A DNA stretch of 25,097 nucleotides from UBA3103 sp002365855. Lineage in GTDB: Bacteria; Bacillota; Desulfotomaculia; Desulfotomaculales; Pelotomaculaceae. Numbering within the stretch: position 1 is the stretch's first letter; every line of letters starts with the position of its first letter. Location of the stretch: the NCBI GenBank assembly GCA_030627625.1, contig DAOURR010000033.1, positions 1-25,097 on the forward strand. The letters are read 5' to 3'. This document shows, piece by piece, positions 22,251 through 25,097 of the stretch. The notes beneath the pieces were generated by a model. It was not told the origin of the DNA and did no database searches. It worked only from the letters and a program-made list of their open reading frames with translations. A program made the position numbers and the translations under genes.

Positions 22251-25097
22251 TCAGGCGCCCTGCAGCCTTGATCTTGAGGCGGCCTGGTCCGGTTGTTTCA
22301 ACTCATATGAACCGGCAATGCCCAGGAGCGGCCTTCTTTCCAGGACCTTCTTTAAAAAATGTCCTGTATATGATCCTGTAAACTCCGCAATTTCCTCCGG
22401 AGTACCGGTGGCCAATACTTCCCCACCCTTGTTCCCGCCCTCCGGCCCAAGATCGATGATATGGTCGGCAGTTTTGATCACGTCAAGGTTATGTTCAATA
22501 ACCACAACCGTGTCGCCAGCCTCAACCAGCCTGTGCAGCACCTTCAGCAGCCGTTCAATGTCAGCGGTATGCAGGCCGGTGGTAGGCTCGTCCAGAATAT
22601 AAAAGGTCTTGCCGTTGGACCGCCTGGACAGCTCAGTGGCCAGTTTCACCCTCTGAGCCTCGCCGCCGGATAATGTGGTTGCGGACTGTCCCAGACGAAT
22701 GTAGCCCAGGCCGACATCCTGCAGCGTTTGAAGCTTGCGGTGAATCTTGGGAATGTGGCGGAAGAATTCGACCGCCTGGTCTACCGTCATGCCCAGCACA
22801 TCGGCCACGTTTTTGCCTTTGTACCGGACCTCCAGCGTCTCCCGGTTGTAGCGAAGCCCCTTGCAGATCTCACACGGAACGTAGACATCCGGCAGAAAGT
22901 GCATCTCGATTGTTATGATTCCGTCACCCTTGCAGGACTCGCAGCGTCCCCCCTTGACGTTGAAACTAAAGCGGCCGGGCTTGTAGCCGCGCATTTTAGA
23001 CTCAGGGGTCCTGGCAAAGAGGTCGCGAATATCATTAAAAACACCGGTATATGTGGCCGGGTTGGAGCGGGGTGTCCGGCCGATGGGGGACTGGTTGACA
23101 TCAATAACTTTATCCAGGTTTTCGATACCGTGGATACTGTCGTTCTGCCCGGGCTGAGTCCTGGCGCCGTGCAGTTCCTGGGCCAGCTTGCGGTAGAGTA
23201 TGTCGTTTACGAGAGTGCTCTTGCCCGAGCCGGATACACCTGTGACACAGGTAAACACACCCAGGGGGAAAACTACATCAATGTTTTTTAAATTGTTCTC
23301 TGAAGCTCCTCTGACCACCACTCTTTTAACGCCCGGCACACGCCGGCTCTCCGGCACGGGTATGGCTTTCCTGCCGCTCAGATACATTCCGGTTATGGAA
23401 TCAGGGTTGTTTACAATATCCTGGTACGTGCCGGCGGCGACCACGCGCCCGCCGTGCTCGCCGGCGCCGGGCCCGATGTCGATAATATGGTCCGCTGCCA
23501 GCATGGTGTTTTCGTCATGCTCAACGATAATTAAGGTGTTCCCTAAATCCCGGAGGCGTTCCAACGTCCGCAGCAGGCGGTGGGTGTCCCGCTGGTGCAG
23601 ACCGATACTGGGCTCGTCTAGGATGTACAGCACACCCATTAGCCCGGACCCGATCTGCGTAGCCAGGCGGATGCGCTGCGCCTCGCCCCCCGCGAGGGTG
23701 CCTGCGCCCCTGTCCAGAGTAATATAGTCCAGGCCTACATTAACCAGGAATCCAAGACGCTCTTGAATTTCTTTAAGGATCTGCCTGGCGATGATCCGCT
23801 CGCGGCCTGTCAGTTCTAGTTTTTCAAAAAACTCCTTGGCCTCCAGGATGGGCTTCCGGGTTACCTCCCAGATCGAGAGGTCTCCCACCTTGACTGCCAG
23901 CGCCTCGGGCTTGAGCCTGGCGCCCATGCAGTCCGGACAGGAGCGGCTGCTCATGAATTGCTCAATTTCTTCACGCTGGCGTTCTGATTGTGTTTCCCTG
24001 TAACGGCGCAGCAGGTTATTGATGACCCCTTCAAAAGGCACATGCATCTCATGTCTGCGGCCATACTCGTCATTTTCCAGAACGAAGTGGAACCGCTGGC
24101 CGCCCGTGCCGTATAGAATTACCTTGATCTGCTCGGGAGTCAGCTCCTCCACCGGGGTATGAATGCTGAAGCCATAGTGCCGGGCAATACCCTCCAGAAA
24201 CTGGTAGGCGTAACTGCCCCTGTACCAGCCTGCGATAGCGCCCCCGGCAATGGATTTGCTCCGGTCGGGGATAACTAAATCGGAGTCAATCTCTTTTTTA
24301 ATACCCAGCCCGGTGCATTCCGGGCAGGCTCCGTAGGGGCTGTTAAATGAAAAGAGGCGTGGTGACATTTCCGTCAGGCTGACGCCGCAGCTGATGCAGG
24401 CAAATTTCTCGCTGAAAGTGATTTCTTTCCCGCCTGTTACAGCAACCAAAGCCACCCCGTTGCCCTGCTTCAGCGCCGTTTCGAGCGAGTCCGCCAGCCT
24501 CCTGTGGGAACCGGGCCGCACGATAACACGGTCAACCAGCACCTCGATGGTGTGCTTTTTATTTTTATCCAGGCGGATTTCTTCCGAGACGTCAACAACC
24601 TCGCCGTCCACCCTGACCCGGGCGAAACCGCAGCGGCGGATTTCTTCAAATATTTTTACATGCTCACCTTTCTTGCCCTGGATAACAGGCGCCAGAATCT
24701 GCAGGCGCGTGCCTTCCTCCAGGGAGGTGATCTGGTCCACCATCTGTTCTACCGCCTGCCGGGTAATCGGCCTGCCGCAAAGATGGCAGTGAGGCCGCCC
24801 GGCCCTGGCGTAAAGGAGGCGGAGGTAGTCATATATTTCGGTTACCGTACCCACCGTGGAGCGCGGGTTGTGGCTGGTCGTCTTCTGGTCGATGGAAATG
24901 GCCGGAGACAAACCCTCAATGTAGTCCACATCAGGTTTGTCCATCTGACCCAAAAATTGCCGGGCATACGCCGACAGCGACTCGACATAACGCCGCTGAC
25001 CTTCCGCGTAAATGGTGTCAAACGCCAGGGACGACTTGCCGGAACCGGAAAGGCCGGTTATAACCACAAACTTATCCCTGGGTATCTCCACATCAAT
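22251..25097 (-). CDS. uvrA: Excinuclease ABC subunit A (5' end cut by window)
   Basis: UvrA is the damage-sensing ATPase dimer of nucleotide excision repair. The frame runs through the window edge: IDVEIPRDKFVVITG is the interior of the family N-terminus, so roughly 20 residues are missing and the GTG at 25091 is not the start. Walker A motifs GLSGSGKSS and GVSGSGKST are present. So are two zinc modules of the form CxxC...CxxC (CISCG...CPEC and CESCK...CEIC). The two ABC signatures are TLAGGEAQRIRLA and TLSGGEAQRVKLA, and the Walker B segments are YILDEPSIGLHQRD and YILDEPTTGLHTAD. The first signature has Ala where Ser is usual. uvrC follows after 10 nt. Confidence 0.97.
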   Translation of the reverse strand: MDVEIPRDKFVVITGLSGSGKSSLAFDTIYAEGQRRYVESLSAYARQFLGQMDKPDVDYIEGLSPAISIDQKTTSHNPRSTVGTVTEIYDYLRLLYARAGRPHCHLCGRPITRQAVEQMVDQITSLEEGTRLQILAPVIQGKKGEHVKIFEEIRRCGFARVRVDGEVVDVSEEIRLDKNKKHTIEVLVDRVIVRPGSHRRLADSLETALKQGNGVALVAVTGGKEITFSEKFACISCGVSLTEMSPRLFSFNSPYGACPECTGLGIKKEIDSDLVIPDRSKSIAGGAIAGWYRGSYAYQFLEGIARHYGFSIHTPVEELTPEQIKVILYGTGGQRFHFVLENDEYGRRHEMHVPFEGVINNLLRRYRETQSERQREEIEQFMSSRSCPDCMGARLKPEALAVKVGDLSIWEVTRKPILEAKEFFEKLELTGRERIIARQILKEIQERLGFLVNVGLDYITLDRGAGTLAGGEAQRIRLATQIGSGLMGVLYILDEPSIGLHQRDTHRLLRTLERLRDLGNTLIIVEHDENTMLAADHIIDIGPGAGEHGGRVVAAGTYQDIVNNPDSITGMYLSGRKAIPVPESRRVPGVKRVVVRGASENNLKNIDVVFPLGVFTCVTGVSGSGKSTLVNDILYRKLAQELHGARTQPGQNDSIHGIENLDKVIDVNQSPIGRTPRSNPATYTGVFNDIRDLFARTPESKMRGYKPGRFSFNVKGGRCESCKGDGIITIEMHFLPDVYVPCEICKGLRYNRETLEVRYKGKNVADVLGMTVDQAVEFFRHIPKIHRKLQTLQDVGLGYIRLGQSATTLSGGEAQRVKLATELSRRSNGKTFYILDEPTTGLHTADIERLLKVLHRLVEAGDTVVVIEHNLDVIKTADHIIDLGPEGGNKGGEVLATGTPEEIAEFTGSYTGHFLKKVLERRPLLGIAGSYELKQPDQAASRSRLQGA

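Noticed and set aside
1..25097. CRISPR arrays, tRNA or rRNA genes, prophage or defence genes
   Set aside because: Looked for on both strands. No regular repeat-spacer array, no tRNA besides the tRNA-like part of tmRNA, and all coding sequence is accounted for by core-type genes.

Overview
The window is about 25 kb of a low-to-moderate GC Firmicutes-type chromosome. Every gene I can support lies on the minus strand. I infer a Clostridia-class organism, probably Peptococcaceae of the Desulfotomaculum/Pelotomaculum type. The reasons are the eno-secG...smpB-ssrA and rapZ-yvcK-whiA neighbourhoods, rpoN next to gap, strong AGGAGG-type ribosome sites, heavy use of TTG and GTG starts, and a palindromic GGGGACA repeat of a kind I associate with that group. 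This is judgement from sequence, not a database match.

In transcription order (high to low coordinates) the window begins with nucleotide excision repair: uvrA (cut by the window edge) and uvrC. A Cof-type HAD phosphatase, a GH133-like glycogen debranching enzyme, an archaeal-type bifunctional phosphoglucose/phosphomannose isomerase and a PHP-domain phosphoesterase follow. Next comes rapZ-yvcK, closed by a clear terminator, and then whiA with its own extended -10 promoter. whiA overlaps a hexapeptide acyltransferase gene; a DUF1405 (YpjA-like) membrane protein and rpoN (sigma-54) come after it.

From about 9.3 kb down to 2.9 kb lies the triose part of glycolysis/gluconeogenesis: gap, pgk, tpiA, gpmI, eno. 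No CggR-type regulator gene sits between rpoN and gap. A strong hairpin separates gap from pgk. secG follows eno from a good promoter. A PaaI-type thioesterase and an HD-domain hydrolase then occupy the place where many Firmicutes carry rnr. smpB and ssrA (tmRNA, tag ANNEYALAA) form the trans-translation module, with two tandem hairpins behind ssrA. The last 250 bases hold three phased 20-bp repeats that look like the end of an IS21-type element, and no gene.

Functionally the window links carbon flux (debranching enzyme to glucose units, Pgi/Pmi to fructose-6-P, then the GAP-to-PEP steps) with regulators of carbon and envelope homeostasis (RapZ, YvcK, WhiA), sigma-54, DNA repair and ribosome rescue. 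It is mostly core genome. I did not find a convincing undescribed multi-gene system; the points worth a second look are regulatory and context-based.
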